DNA from: Candidatus Latescibacterota bacterium
GTDB lineage: Bacteria > Latescibacterota > UBA2968
Reading direction: 5' to 3'
Assembly: GCA_022823725.1 (NCBI GenBank)
Contig: JAJEHL010000024.1
Location: forward strand, 1 to 64,000
Length of the DNA stretch: 64,000 bases
A program made the position numbers and the translations under genes. Shown in pieces: positions 35,039 to 43,242 of the stretch. Below the pieces are notes generated by a model. The model worked only from the letters and a program-made list of their open reading frames with translations, made no database searches and was not told the DNA's origin. Positions within the stretch are counted from its first letter, which is position 1; each line of letters starts with the position of its first letter.

Positions 35039-35891
35039 TGAAAAGCGCGACAGATACATAGAGCAATCCTCTGACCTGATGGACGACCTGACCGACATAC
35101 GCGAATTTTACAATGCGGCCTGGGATGCAGAGGAAAACAGATTGGAACGCCACCAACTCGAAGCGGATATCACCTGGCGCTATTTGAACCTATACCTCCC
35201 ACCTCGCGGCAGGCTCCTCGAAATCGGTTTCGGCACGGGATTTTACACCTTTTCCCTGGCAAAGCGAGGCTACCAGATCACAGCTATCGACCTCGCGGAC
35301 GAGTACGTCACCCGATGCAAGGCGAAAGCACAGAAGCTCAACCTTTCTGATCAAATCGATTTCCGCACTGGCGATGCACGCCAAATGGAAGGGATTCCGC
35401 GCGGCGAGTTCGAAGCCGTTCTCCTCATGGGACCTCTGTATCACCTGCCGCTTGAAACCGACCGAACAGCAGCCCTGCGGGCCGCCTACGCCTGCCTGAA
35501 ACCAGGGGGCGTGATCTTTTCTGCAATAATTTCCAGATTTGGCATTCTTGGAGGCCTCATCATGGACAACCCTTCGTGGATCGAGAACCAGGAAGAGGTT
35601 TGGTCGGTCGTTAGACATGGCCACCGCCCCGCCAATGCCCCAAGAGGTGGCTTCCGCGGCTATTATGTCCGGCAGGAAGAAATCGCCCCCATGCATGAGC
35701 GCGTGGGATTCCGCACCCTCAAAATTGCAGGTATCGAGCCTGCTATCTCCGCAGACGACGAAAGCTATAACACGCTCAAAGGAAAACAGAGAGACCTCTG
35801 GTTGGATCTCCTATTCGAAATCAGCGCAGAACAAAGCATGGTGGCTTCATCCAGACACATACTCTACATAGGAAAAAAACCAGACGATTAA
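35025..35891 (+). CDS. class I SAM-dependent methyltransferase
   Basis: The 288-residue protein has motif I LLEIGFGTGFYTF, motif II-like ITAIDLADEYV and LLMGPLYHLPLE for motif IV. It is a small-molecule-type methyltransferase. The start overlaps the msrP stop by 14 bases, so the genes are coupled; an in-frame ATG at 35079 is an alternative start outside the overlap. Whether it acts with MsrP is not known. Confidence 0.88.
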   Translation: MSRGNEKRDRYIEQSSDLMDDLTDIREFYNAAWDAEENRLERHQLEADITWRYLNLYLPPRGRLLEIGFGTGFYTFSLAKRGYQITAIDLADEYVTRCKAKAQKLNLSDQIDFRTGDARQMEGIPRGEFEAVLLMGPLYHLPLETDRTAALRAAYACLKPGGVIFSAIISRFGILGGLIMDNPSWIENQEEVWSVVRHGHRPANAPRGGFRGYYVRQEEIAPMHERVGFRTLKIAGIEPAISADDESYNTLKGKQRDLWLDLLFEISAEQSMVASSRHILYIGKKPDD

Positions 35892-35914
35892 AAAAGAGGA
35901 GTCGATCAGATACA

Positions 35915-36385
35915 ATGGCGACTGTTCACCTACTCTGTGGCCGACCGGGTTCGGGTAAGACCACTTTTGCTCGGGAACTTGAGAAGACTCACAAGGCCAT
36001 GCGATATACTTATGACGAGTGGATGGTTCAACTCTACGGCAGATCGCCCGAGCGATTTGAAACACTTTTCAACCGCGTTTCTAACCTGATCTGGCGCATC
36101 GCCACACGCAATCTCGCCCTCGGTACAGATGTCATACTCGATAAGGGATTCTGGTACAAAAGAGATCGCGAAAATGTCAGGCAAGCGGCTGCCGCCATAG
36201 GCGCGGAATCAAAACTTTATTTCCTCGACGCTCCCATTGACGTACTTCGGAAGCGGATTCTAACTCGTTCGAAAGGCGACCAGAACTATCTTTGGATTAA
36301 CGACCAGGCATTTACAGAATTCATCAACCGCTTTGAACCACCGGGCGATGATGAAGATTTCATACTTGTCTGGACAGAACAGTAG
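35915..36385 (+). CDS. AAA-type P-loop kinase-like protein
   Basis: The 156-residue protein carries a Walker A motif G9-R-P-G-S-G-K15-T16 and a single-domain P-loop kinase layout resembling predicted ATP-binding nucleotide or sugar kinases and the zeta-toxin-like group. The segment GTDVILDKGFWYKRDREN would be the Walker B and lid region. GGAGTCGATCAGATACA leads to the ATG. It ends 22 bases before the dehydrogenase gene. No epsilon-type antitoxin is adjacent, so a toxin role is unlikely. Confidence 0.8.
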   Translation: MATVHLLCGRPGSGKTTFARELEKTHKAMRYTYDEWMVQLYGRSPERFETLFNRVSNLIWRIATRNLALGTDVILDKGFWYKRDRENVRQAAAAIGAESKLYFLDAPIDVLRKRILTRSKGDQNYLWINDQAFTEFINRFEPPGDDEDFILVWTEQ

Positions 36386-36407
36386 TTCCACTTCGCAGGA
36401 GACTTTC

Positions 36408-37397
36408 ATGCCCGTTTATGTCCCCGAAGACGCCAGACGTATAATGCCCAATCTGTTGCGCGACTTTTCTACCGCAGCACTGCTCAAAGTCGGTTTGCCC
36501 GATACTAATGCCGCACTGATCGCGCGCTATCTGGTAGAGGTAGATCTGCGCGGAGTCGCCACGCACGGCACGCGGCAGTTGCGGCGATATGTAGCTGAGT
36601 TTCGTGAAGGGCGTATTAACCCACAGCCCCAAATTACCCAGATCATGGACGCCCCTTCAATGGCGATTTTTGACGGCGATGGCGGTGCGGGTTACCTCGT
36701 GGCAACGCGAGCAACAGAGGCCATCATTGAAAAGGCAAAAACAAACGGTATTGCCGTTGCGAGCACGCGCAATCACGGCCATGTGGGCAGCGCGGGGATA
36801 TACACACGGCTGGCACTAACGCGCGACCTGGCGACCTTTTGCGTGGCAGGAGGTATCGCCTGGACAAAACCGACGCGCCCCGATACAACGGTATGGGATG
36901 CGATGTCTGCCCCCCCGATGTGTTTTGGCATACCAACGGCAGAAGACCCGCCTTTTGTACTGGACATGAACGCAAACATGTTGAAAGACCGCAGCAAACT
37001 CGCCGAAGCATTGCAGACATTTCCAGATTTTATTTTTAAGAGTTTGGGAATGCGCTTTACATCGTGGTTCCTCGCGGGTATTTTGGCGGGCACAGCGACA
37101 CCTGAATCGAGCAAACCAAAATTTTCAAGTGCCACTCGGGGATTTATGATTGTGGCGATTGACGTGGCGCAACTGGGCGATTTGGAGGCGTATAAGAAAG
37201 AGCTTTCTCGTATCTTGCGCGAAAGCCGATCGCTGAACCCCATGCCTGGGCTGACAAGCGCCGAAGTCCCCGGCAGTTTGGAATGGGAACGCGAACAAAC
37301 GCGCACGCAAAGCGGCATCCCGATGACCGAAGAACATCTCGACATGTTGCAACATATTGCCACAGAGATCGATGTACCCATTCCCTGGGAGTCATAA
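36408..37397 (+). CDS. Ldh family oxidoreductase (malate/L-lactate/sulfolactate dehydrogenase type)
   Basis: The ATG at 36408 has CAGGAGACTTTC in front and gives 329 residues. The family pattern is present: YLVEVDLRGVATHGTRQL, then FDGDGGAGYLVATRATE and AVASTRNHGHVGSAGIY, the NAD-binding and catalytic His region. In the second half the usual long loop before the Lys-Gly-Tyr-Gly segment is shortened, and the segment reads FPDFIFKSLGMRFTSWFLAG. The enzyme may be divergent in cofactor or substrate use. Substrate among 2-hydroxy acids is not decided. Confidence 0.85.
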   Translation: MPVYVPEDARRIMPNLLRDFSTAALLKVGLPDTNAALIARYLVEVDLRGVATHGTRQLRRYVAEFREGRINPQPQITQIMDAPSMAIFDGDGGAGYLVATRATEAIIEKAKTNGIAVASTRNHGHVGSAGIYTRLALTRDLATFCVAGGIAWTKPTRPDTTVWDAMSAPPMCFGIPTAEDPPFVLDMNANMLKDRSKLAEALQTFPDFIFKSLGMRFTSWFLAGILAGTATPESSKPKFSSATRGFMIVAIDVAQLGDLEAYKKELSRILRESRSLNPMPGLTSAEVPGSLEWEREQTRTQSGIPMTEEHLDMLQHIATEIDVPIPWES

Positions 37398-37898
37398 ATG
37401 GACAACTCAAATTTCATCGAAATACAGCAATTTCGACAGAGCTGGCTATTGGCTCTTGTACTTGTACCTTGCATCTCAGCTTTGATCTATATAGGATTCA
37501 AGGTATTTCGGAACTGGCCAATGTCTGGCACCAATATGCTTATTTATGGTGCCATTATTCTGGCTCTGGCATTAGTACCGATATTTATGTTGGCAATGAA
37601 GATGGTGACTGAAGTGAAAAATGACGCCATTCACATTCGATTCTTTCCTTTTAAAAAAGAGGCCATACCATTCTCAGAAATTGCAAAATGTGATGCCAGA
37701 CAGTACAGCCCAATCAAAGAATATGGCGGATGGGGAATCCGATATGGAACTAAAGGAATGGCTTATAATGTGAGTGGAGACCGAGGTGTACAATTAGAAC
37801 TAACGAATGGGAAACGACTATTGATCGGCTCTCAGCGATCCGAAGAACTGGGAAAAATAATAATTTCCAAAGCCTTTACACAAGAGGAGGAAAAATGA
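37398..37898 (+). CDS. small membrane protein resembling DUF6141
   Basis: The 166-residue protein has two membrane segments (about residues 16-36 and 47-69) followed by a soluble domain of about 90 residues (HIRFFPFKKEAIPFSEIAKC, YGGWGIRYGTKGMAY). The layout resembles proteins grouped as DUF6141, but I am not sure of this. It starts directly after the dehydrogenase stop and overlaps the PhoD-like gene by four bases, suggesting co-translation. Confidence 0.65.
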   Translation: MDNSNFIEIQQFRQSWLLALVLVPCISALIYIGFKVFRNWPMSGTNMLIYGAIILALALVPIFMLAMKMVTEVKNDAIHIRFFPFKKEAIPFSEIAKCDARQYSPIKEYGGWGIRYGTKGMAYNVSGDRGVQLELTNGKRLLIGSQRSEELGKIIISKAFTQEEEK

Positions 37899-39238
37899 AA
37901 ATTTTGATCTTAACAGTACTGATGCTTATTCCAACGCGGATGATGGCAGCAGAATTACTTGCAGGTCCAATGATAAGCCACACAACGACATCATCGGCGA
38001 TAATATGGTTTGAGACAGATGCGCCAGCGAAGGTCACAGTAGATTACTGGACACAGACGGGCAGAGCCATGACGATCACCCGTGCTGCAGTCGAGACAAT
38101 GACCTCAGAAAGCTATCCCCACACCGGCACGGTGACGCTGAACGGACTTGTGCAGAACACGAGGGTTCACTACGCGATTTCGGTAAATGGGAAACCGATA
38201 AGAGCACTTGGCCCCCAGGTATTCCGCACAATGCCCGCGATGCAACCGCGGCGGAATGACTCGACCTACGTCGCGGAATTCTCCGTGGGATTTGGTTCCT
38301 GTCTAAACCCGGGAACACAGCCCATGCAACCTGCATTTGCAGAAGCCTTGCAACACCGCCCAAACGCATTTCTCTTTATTGGCGACATCAACTACATGCC
38401 AGGGCGATCCAGCCACTACGGCGAGGATCGGGATCTGGTTCGCTATACAATGGCGGGCTACCATCGGGAAGTGCGGCATGTACCGGAGATCAGAGCACTG
38501 ATGGCAACGACGCCCAGCTATGGGATCTGGGATGACCACGACTATGGCCCCAACAACTCCGATCGCACATTCTCCTATCGGGAAGAGACCCTGGAAATGT
38601 ATCGCCGGTATTGGCCAAATTCGGGCGGAGGCACTTCCCAGACAAAGGGTATTTTCCACAAGTTTCGAATCTCCGATGTCGAGTTCTTCATGCTCGACGA
38701 TCGCTATCATCGAGACCCGAATGAAGCAGAAGACCGCAAAACCATGTTCGGACAGGGCCAAATCGACTGGCTGAAAGCGTCCCTGAAGGCGAGCACAGCA
38801 ACGTTTAAAGTGATCGCCAACGGAAATAGCATGGTCGTCGACTTTAAGGGACGTGGCGAGCGCTGGGACAATTTCGGTACAGAGCGAGACGACTTCCTGA
38901 AATGGATGTTCGCCGAATTCATCACCGGTGTCGTCTTCATTGCGGGCGATTGGCACGTCGGAACACTCAACCGCCTCTATCGCGAGGGACAAGACACCTA
39001 TCCCCTCTTTGAATTGCTCAGTTCCAACGCCGCTGTCAGGACAGATCCAATCGTCCAGAGATCCCGCTCGGGCTGGCGCGGAAATCCTCAGAGTATCGCA
39101 ACAGACTATCCCGGTTTCAACTTCGGGCTGCTCCGTTTCTCAGGCCCCAAAGGAAATCGCGAGCTAACCATGAAAATTGTCGATGAAGATGGAAACGCAC
39201 AGATTAAATACGTATTGCGGGAAAGTGATCTGAGATGA
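37895..39238 (+). CDS. PhoD-like alkaline phosphatase family protein
   Basis: The 447-residue protein has a signal peptide ending at about residue 19, then an N-terminal fibronectin-like domain (SHTTTSSAIIWFETDAPAKV). The metallophosphatase core follows: VGFGSCLNPG, FIGDINYMPG, YGIWDDHDYGPNNSDRTF and FIAGDWHVG. These are the metal-ligand motifs of PhoD-type phosphatases/phosphodiesterases. It is probably a periplasmic enzyme acting on phosphodiesters or teichoic-acid-like material. Its ATG overlaps the preceding stop (ATGA). Confidence 0.88.
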   Translation: MKILILTVLMLIPTRMMAAELLAGPMISHTTTSSAIIWFETDAPAKVTVDYWTQTGRAMTITRAAVETMTSESYPHTGTVTLNGLVQNTRVHYAISVNGKPIRALGPQVFRTMPAMQPRRNDSTYVAEFSVGFGSCLNPGTQPMQPAFAEALQHRPNAFLFIGDINYMPGRSSHYGEDRDLVRYTMAGYHREVRHVPEIRALMATTPSYGIWDDHDYGPNNSDRTFSYREETLEMYRRYWPNSGGGTSQTKGIFHKFRISDVEFFMLDDRYHRDPNEAEDRKTMFGQGQIDWLKASLKASTATFKVIANGNSMVVDFKGRGERWDNFGTERDDFLKWMFAEFITGVVFIAGDWHVGTLNRLYREGQDTYPLFELLSSNAAVRTDPIVQRSRSGWRGNPQSIATDYPGFNFGLLRFSGPKGNRELTMKIVDEDGNAQIKYVLRESDLR

Positions 39239-39268
39239 GTAGCGTGAAATACGCTTGGGGTATCTATT

Positions 39269-39724
39269 ATGAGCTTACGAAATGCAGCCAAGGCTTTGAT
39301 CCAGAGAGGTGACCAAATTCTCGTTACCGAGAATATCGACGACAAAGGTCTTTGGTACATTCTACCGGGGGGAGGCATGGAACCCGGAAAAGAGACACTT
39401 ATAGATGCTCTCAAGCGGGAATGCCAGGAAGAAATAGGTGCTGACGTCACGGTTGAAGGTTTAAACTTTGTTCGAGAATATATTACTGACAATCACCCTG
39501 ACTCCCGGACAAAGGGGGTCCATTTAATTGACTTCATCTTCCGATGTTCCGTTGATGAAGGATATAATACCTCCGAAGCCCCAGCGGGAGACCCGATGCA
39601 GGTTGGGGTGAAATGGATGAGCATCGGTGAACTCAAGAACCTGAGATTCTATCCTAAGCCCTTACTCGATTATCTTGGCTCTGAACCCGGATCACCTCCC
39701 ATATACCTGGGAGATATTACCTGA
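39269..39724 (+). CDS. Nudix hydrolase
   Basis: The 151-residue protein contains the Nudix box GX5EX7REUXEEXGU as GMEPGKE-TLIDALK-RECQEEIGA. It begins with SLRNAAKALIQRGDQILVTEN. It would hydrolyse a nucleoside diphosphate linked to another moiety. It ends where the next gene starts, sharing one base (TGATG). The gap to the preceding PhoD-like gene is 30 bases. Confidence 0.9.
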   Translation: MSLRNAAKALIQRGDQILVTENIDDKGLWYILPGGGMEPGKETLIDALKRECQEEIGADVTVEGLNFVREYITDNHPDSRTKGVHLIDFIFRCSVDEGYNTSEAPAGDPMQVGVKWMSIGELKNLRFYPKPLLDYLGSEPGSPPIYLGDIT

Positions 39725-40665
39725 TGAAAGCCATCTGGGCCATCGCCTCGATCAAAACCGACACCGAACGCGAACAAGCCGTCGATTTTGTGGCTGACCT
39801 CGGCTGCAACACGCTTGTTACCAATAGTGCCACTCCCGAAATGGTCGCGCGAGCCAATAAACGGGATATTCAGATCATCGCTACCGTCTTCCCCTATTCC
39901 GACGACGACTTTGAAAATGCCCATCCGCATTGCCTTCAGAAAATGCGCGAATTCGAATACGAAGTTTCGGACGCCATCGTCGGACAATCGCATGGAGAGA
40001 GCTACCGCTGGCAATCGTTCATCTTACCGAGAACGACCCTCTGTTTCGAGCACCCCGAATCGCAGGCCGAACTCAAGAAGCGGGTTGAGCGCGCCCTCAA
40101 CATCGCCGACGGGATCGCCCTCGACGGCTTTGGCTTTGTCAACTACTACGCCTGTTTCTGCAACCGCTGTGAAACCCTCCGTAAAGAAGCGCGCGCACAA
40201 ACCCCCGACCTGTCCGACATCGAAATCCTGGGCAAAATCTCCACACAAACCCTCATTGACATTCACCGCCTTCTCTACGACCAAGCCAAATCCATAGATC
40301 CCAATGCCATCGTCACCAACCATGTCTGGCCGCACTTCCTTCCCGACGAGTACATTGGCGCCAAATACAAACTCGACTATTGCACACAGACCCTCTCCTG
40401 GTTCTATCCCCCCGAATGGCGACTCGAACGCGTTGAAATGGAAGCCGCCGAAATGAAGCGTCTGGAAGATCCGGAGATCAACCGCTTTGTTCCCTTCATC
40501 GGCATCCACGACCTGCCCAGCTTCGTGCGCACGCCCGAACGCCTTGCCAGAGAGATAGAAATCGCCCTTAAATACGGCGACGGCAATCTCGTCATCTCTC
40601 GCTTGAATACTCTACAAAAGTATCCGGGACTCGCCAGAGCCGTAAGAGAGGCATTCAAGAAATGA
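39724..40665 (+). CDS. unknown protein with TIM-barrel-like features
   Basis: I do not recognise this 313-residue protein. It shows alternating strands and helices (IWAIASIKTDTEREQAVDFV, CNTLVTNSATPEMVARANKR, IIATVFPYSDDDF, GIALDGFGFVNYYACFCNRC) as in (beta/alpha)8 barrels. Two Cys in FCNRC and nearby His might bind a metal. It is in tight translational contact with the Nudix gene (one-base overlap) and with the GNAT gene (ATGA overlap). This suggests one small pathway acting on a nucleotide-linked or amine compound. Confidence 0.6.
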   Translation: MKAIWAIASIKTDTEREQAVDFVADLGCNTLVTNSATPEMVARANKRDIQIIATVFPYSDDDFENAHPHCLQKMREFEYEVSDAIVGQSHGESYRWQSFILPRTTLCFEHPESQAELKKRVERALNIADGIALDGFGFVNYYACFCNRCETLRKEARAQTPDLSDIEILGKISTQTLIDIHRLLYDQAKSIDPNAIVTNHVWPHFLPDEYIGAKYKLDYCTQTLSWFYPPEWRLERVEMEAAEMKRLEDPEINRFVPFIGIHDLPSFVRTPERLAREIEIALKYGDGNLVISRLNTLQKYPGLARAVREAFKK

Positions 40666-41171
40666 TAATCAGAGAACCTACTAAAAATGACGCCAGGGAC
40701 CTGGCCGAAGTCCACGTTCGATCATGGCAGGCAGCGTATAAGGGGCAATTGCCCGACGAAATCCTCGATAATTTATCCGTTGACCAGAGGGAGCAACAAT
40801 GGCACCTGACCCTCAATAGCCCCTCAAATAAAGTACTTGTAGCTGAAGCAGATCAAAGGATCGTTGCTTTCATTAGTTTCGGCCCCGTACGAGACGAAGG
40901 ACTGGATAAAAACTCCGTTGGCGAAGTCTATGCAATCTACGCCCTTGAAGAATTCTGGGACCGCGGCATTGGTCGAAAGCTGATGGAGGCGTCTCTCGCA
41001 ACCCTTCGCGAGATGAATTGCGCAACGGTGAAAATTTGGCTCCTCGATACCAACCAGAGAGCGATTTCCTTCTATCAAAAATTCGGATTCAGTGCGGATG
41101 GCGCACAAAAATCAGAACCCCTTGCAGGAGTTGAACGCAGAGAAATTCGATACAGCCTGAGTGTGGTCTGA
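40662..41171 (+). CDS. GNAT family N-acetyltransferase
   Basis: The 169-residue protein has the GNAT core: EPTKNDARDLAEVHVRSWQA at the N-terminus, GEVYAIYALEEFWDRGIGRK with the acetyl-CoA loop, and QRAISFYQKFGFSADGAQKS at the end. Overlap ATGA with the preceding gene. Such enzymes acetylate amines such as polyamines or aminoglycosides, but the substrate is unknown. A small ParB-like gene begins 13 bases after its stop. Confidence 0.9.
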   Translation: MIIREPTKNDARDLAEVHVRSWQAAYKGQLPDEILDNLSVDQREQQWHLTLNSPSNKVLVAEADQRIVAFISFGPVRDEGLDKNSVGEVYAIYALEEFWDRGIGRKLMEASLATLREMNCATVKIWLLDTNQRAISFYQKFGFSADGAQKSEPLAGVERREIRYSLSVV

Positions 41172-41184
41172 AAAAGGAGATGTC

Positions 41185-41541
41185 GTGCCACAGAAACACA
41201 GTACAATACGCGATGGCAAACGGCTCGTGTGGTACACCGAAAAACTCTGGATGCAGTCCAGAGATCTTTCTACATTTGAAATCGACATATCATCAATCAA
41301 AGAGTTAGACAAAGACTGCTGGTTTGGGGAGAAGAAACCCACATTAAGAGAGATCGCGCGACATTGTGAAAAAATTAACAACGCTTCCCTAAAATATCCT
41401 ATCATTCTAAATGCAGATGGCTCACTCATGGATGGCGGCCATCGCCTGTGCAAAGCAATACTTGAAGGTCGTAAAACCATAAAAGCTGTCCAATTCACAT
41501 CCATGCCTGAACCAGACGAAATTCATGAGTTGGATTCCTGA
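41185..41541 (+). CDS. ParB-like nuclease-fold domain protein, stand-alone
   Basis: A GTG start at 41185 directly follows AAAAAGGAGATGTC and gives 118 residues. The C-terminal half, NADGSLMDGGHRLCKAILEG followed by RKTIKAVQF, has the GGHRL-type box of ParB/Srx-like nuclease domains. There is no helix-turn-helix and no ParA partner nearby, so chromosome partition is unlikely. Single-domain ParB-like proteins can be ATP- or CTP-binding enzymes or nucleases. Confidence 0.7.
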   Translation: MPQKHSTIRDGKRLVWYTEKLWMQSRDLSTFEIDISSIKELDKDCWFGEKKPTLREIARHCEKINNASLKYPIILNADGSLMDGGHRLCKAILEGRKTIKAVQFTSMPEPDEIHELDS

Positions 41542-41580
41542 CAAGGGTCTTAACTCGCTCAAAAAAAGGAGATCATCATA

Positions 41581-42468
41581 ATGGCGATGATTGAGATGAA
41601 ACAGATTGAGGCACCTGAGGATGCGACGGATTTATTGCTAAATCCTGAGGCGCTCCGACAACAGGCAAAGGAGAATGGGTATTTGTTCTTTCGTCACCTG
41701 CTCGATCCAGAACGTGTACTCGAAGTTCGGCATCAAATTCTCGATGTCTGTCGGGATCACGGATGGCTGGCGGACGGCTCTGAACTGACAGCGGGCATTG
41801 CAAAACCCGACATTCAGGTCGTCGAGAGCAAAGATCCGCGCTGGCAGGCATTTTATGATGATGTAATGAAAATCCGAGACTTTCACGCACTGGCACTCGA
41901 ACCCCCTCTGATTCGGGCATTTGAAATTCTATTCGGCGAACAGGTACTCCCACACAGCCGAAACATTTGCCGCCTTGTCTTCCCCGATACGGATACCCAT
42001 TCGACTCCACCGCACCAGGACAATTACTTCATCGGAGGATCGGACGAGACCTGGACAGCGTGGATCCCCTGTGGGGACTGTCCAGAAGAACTCGGTGGAC
42101 TCGCTGTCGCCCGCGGATCGCACCGGCGCGGTAAATTGGAGACATTCGAAGGCATGGGACCGGGAGGCCGTCAGGTTCCCGTCGAAGAGGATTCCGTCTG
42201 GGTCGGTGGCGACTATATGTGCGGTGACGTGATTATTCTACACAGCCTGACCATTCATCAGGGGCGCGATAACGAGTCGGCAGACCATCTGCGGATTTCG
42301 TCTGATTATCGGTATCAACCGCGAAGCCATCCGGTTCGAGAGGACTCACTACAGCCGCACATGAATTGGCTGACATGGGAAGATGTTTATAAGACGTGGA
42401 ATGAGGACGACCCGGTGAGATATTACTGGCAGAAATGGGACCTGGATGTTGTTGCGAGGGAGATCTAA
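41581..42468 (+). CDS. phytanoyl-CoA dioxygenase (PhyH) family protein
   Basis: The 295-residue Fe(II)/2-oxoglutarate oxygenase has H145-Q-D147 in TPPHQDNYF and the distal H226 in HSLTIHQGRDNES, followed by an Arg-containing region for 2-oxoglutarate. AAAAAGGAGATCATCATA precedes the ATG. Its TAA shares a base with the ATG of a HigA-like regulator (TAATG), so translation is coupled. Substrate unknown. Confidence 0.9.
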   Translation: MAMIEMKQIEAPEDATDLLLNPEALRQQAKENGYLFFRHLLDPERVLEVRHQILDVCRDHGWLADGSELTAGIAKPDIQVVESKDPRWQAFYDDVMKIRDFHALALEPPLIRAFEILFGEQVLPHSRNICRLVFPDTDTHSTPPHQDNYFIGGSDETWTAWIPCGDCPEELGGLAVARGSHRRGKLETFEGMGPGGRQVPVEEDSVWVGGDYMCGDVIILHSLTIHQGRDNESADHLRISSDYRYQPRSHPVREDSLQPHMNWLTWEDVYKTWNEDDPVRYYWQKWDLDVVAREI

Positions 42469-42824
42469 TGAGTCCTTTACTCGTGATTCAGGACGAGCGG
42501 GACTATGATCTGGCGATAGAGCGTCTCTACGACCTGATCGATGAGGTGGGTACTGATGAGCAGCACCCTCTTTATTCTTTGCTCGATACACTGGGTGCTG
42601 TTGTCCACACCTGGGAGGAACAACACCATCCCATACCCAGGTCAGAGGGTGTGGATTCACTTCGATTCCTCATGGAAGAACATGAATTGACTCAGTCAGA
42701 TTTGCCAGAGGTAGGGTCGCAAGGAGTAGTTTCGGAAATTCTGGGTGGGAAGCGAAAGCTAAACATCCGTCAAATACGTGCTTTGTCCGAACGATTCGGT
42801 GTCTCACCCTCAGTATTCGTATAG
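42468..42824 (+). CDS. HigA-like helix-turn-helix protein without a HigB partner
   Basis: The ATG at 42468 overlaps the preceding stop by one base, behind GAGGGAGATCT, giving 118 residues. The first half (LIDEVGTDEQHPLYSLLDTL) matches HigA-type antitoxins of the long form. The second half contains a Cro/CI-like helix-turn-helix (LMEEHELTQSDLPEV, GSQGVVSEILGGKRKLNIRQ). No RelE/HigB gene is adjacent on either side. Instead the partner is a dioxygenase, so it may regulate that gene or be a leftover antitoxin. Confidence 0.8.
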   Translation: MSPLLVIQDERDYDLAIERLYDLIDEVGTDEQHPLYSLLDTLGAVVHTWEEQHHPIPRSEGVDSLRFLMEEHELTQSDLPEVGSQGVVSEILGGKRKLNIRQIRALSERFGVSPSVFV

Positions 42825-42846
42825 GCTCAATCTATAAGGAGTAAGT

Positions 42847-43236
42847 ATGAAAACCAAAGCCGTATTCAAAACTGCCTCGCCCTACATGCAAGACGCAATG
42901 AACCTTCCCGTTGAGAACCTCAAAGAGGCCATCCCATTTTACGAAACAATCATGGGATTTCAGGTCGTATCTCAGCAGAATGCGCCCTGTAAATCCGCTA
43001 TACTCGCAAGAGACGATATCCAGATAGGCCTGGCGGAAAATGGTGGTGATCCAACCCAGGAGGGTTGTTTTTTTGAAGTGGATGATGTCGAAGCCGCCTT
43101 CAACGAATTGAAAAATAATGGATTGCAAAATGACGATCCCGATTATCGGATTGACCAACACGGCGATAAATCCTTCCGCATATTCTTCGTCATTGCACCA
43201 GACGAGTTATGCTATTGTCTTGGACAACAGGTATGA
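42847..43236 (+). CDS. VOC family (glyoxalase/bleomycin resistance-like) protein
   Basis: The 129-residue protein has a VOC domain: MNLPVENLKEAIPFYETIMG, FQVVSQQNAPCKSAILARDD, and KSFRIFFVIAPDELCYCLGQ at the end. TAAGGAGTAAGT precedes the ATG. It follows the HigA-like gene by 22 bases and ends six bases before the Gfo/Idh/MocA gene. Function unknown beyond the fold. Confidence 0.82.
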   Translation: MKTKAVFKTASPYMQDAMNLPVENLKEAIPFYETIMGFQVVSQQNAPCKSAILARDDIQIGLAENGGDPTQEGCFFEVDDVEAAFNELKNNGLQNDDPDYRIDQHGDKSFRIFFVIAPDELCYCLGQQV

Positions 43237-43242
43237 ACGTCA

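Noticed and set aside
35915-36385. Zeta-type toxin of a toxin-antitoxin pair
   Set aside because: No epsilon-like antitoxin gene flanks it and the frame is a general P-loop kinase.
41185-41541. Plasmid or chromosome partition system from the ParB-like gene
   Set aside because: There is no ParA gene, no helix-turn-helix and no parS-like repeat in the window.
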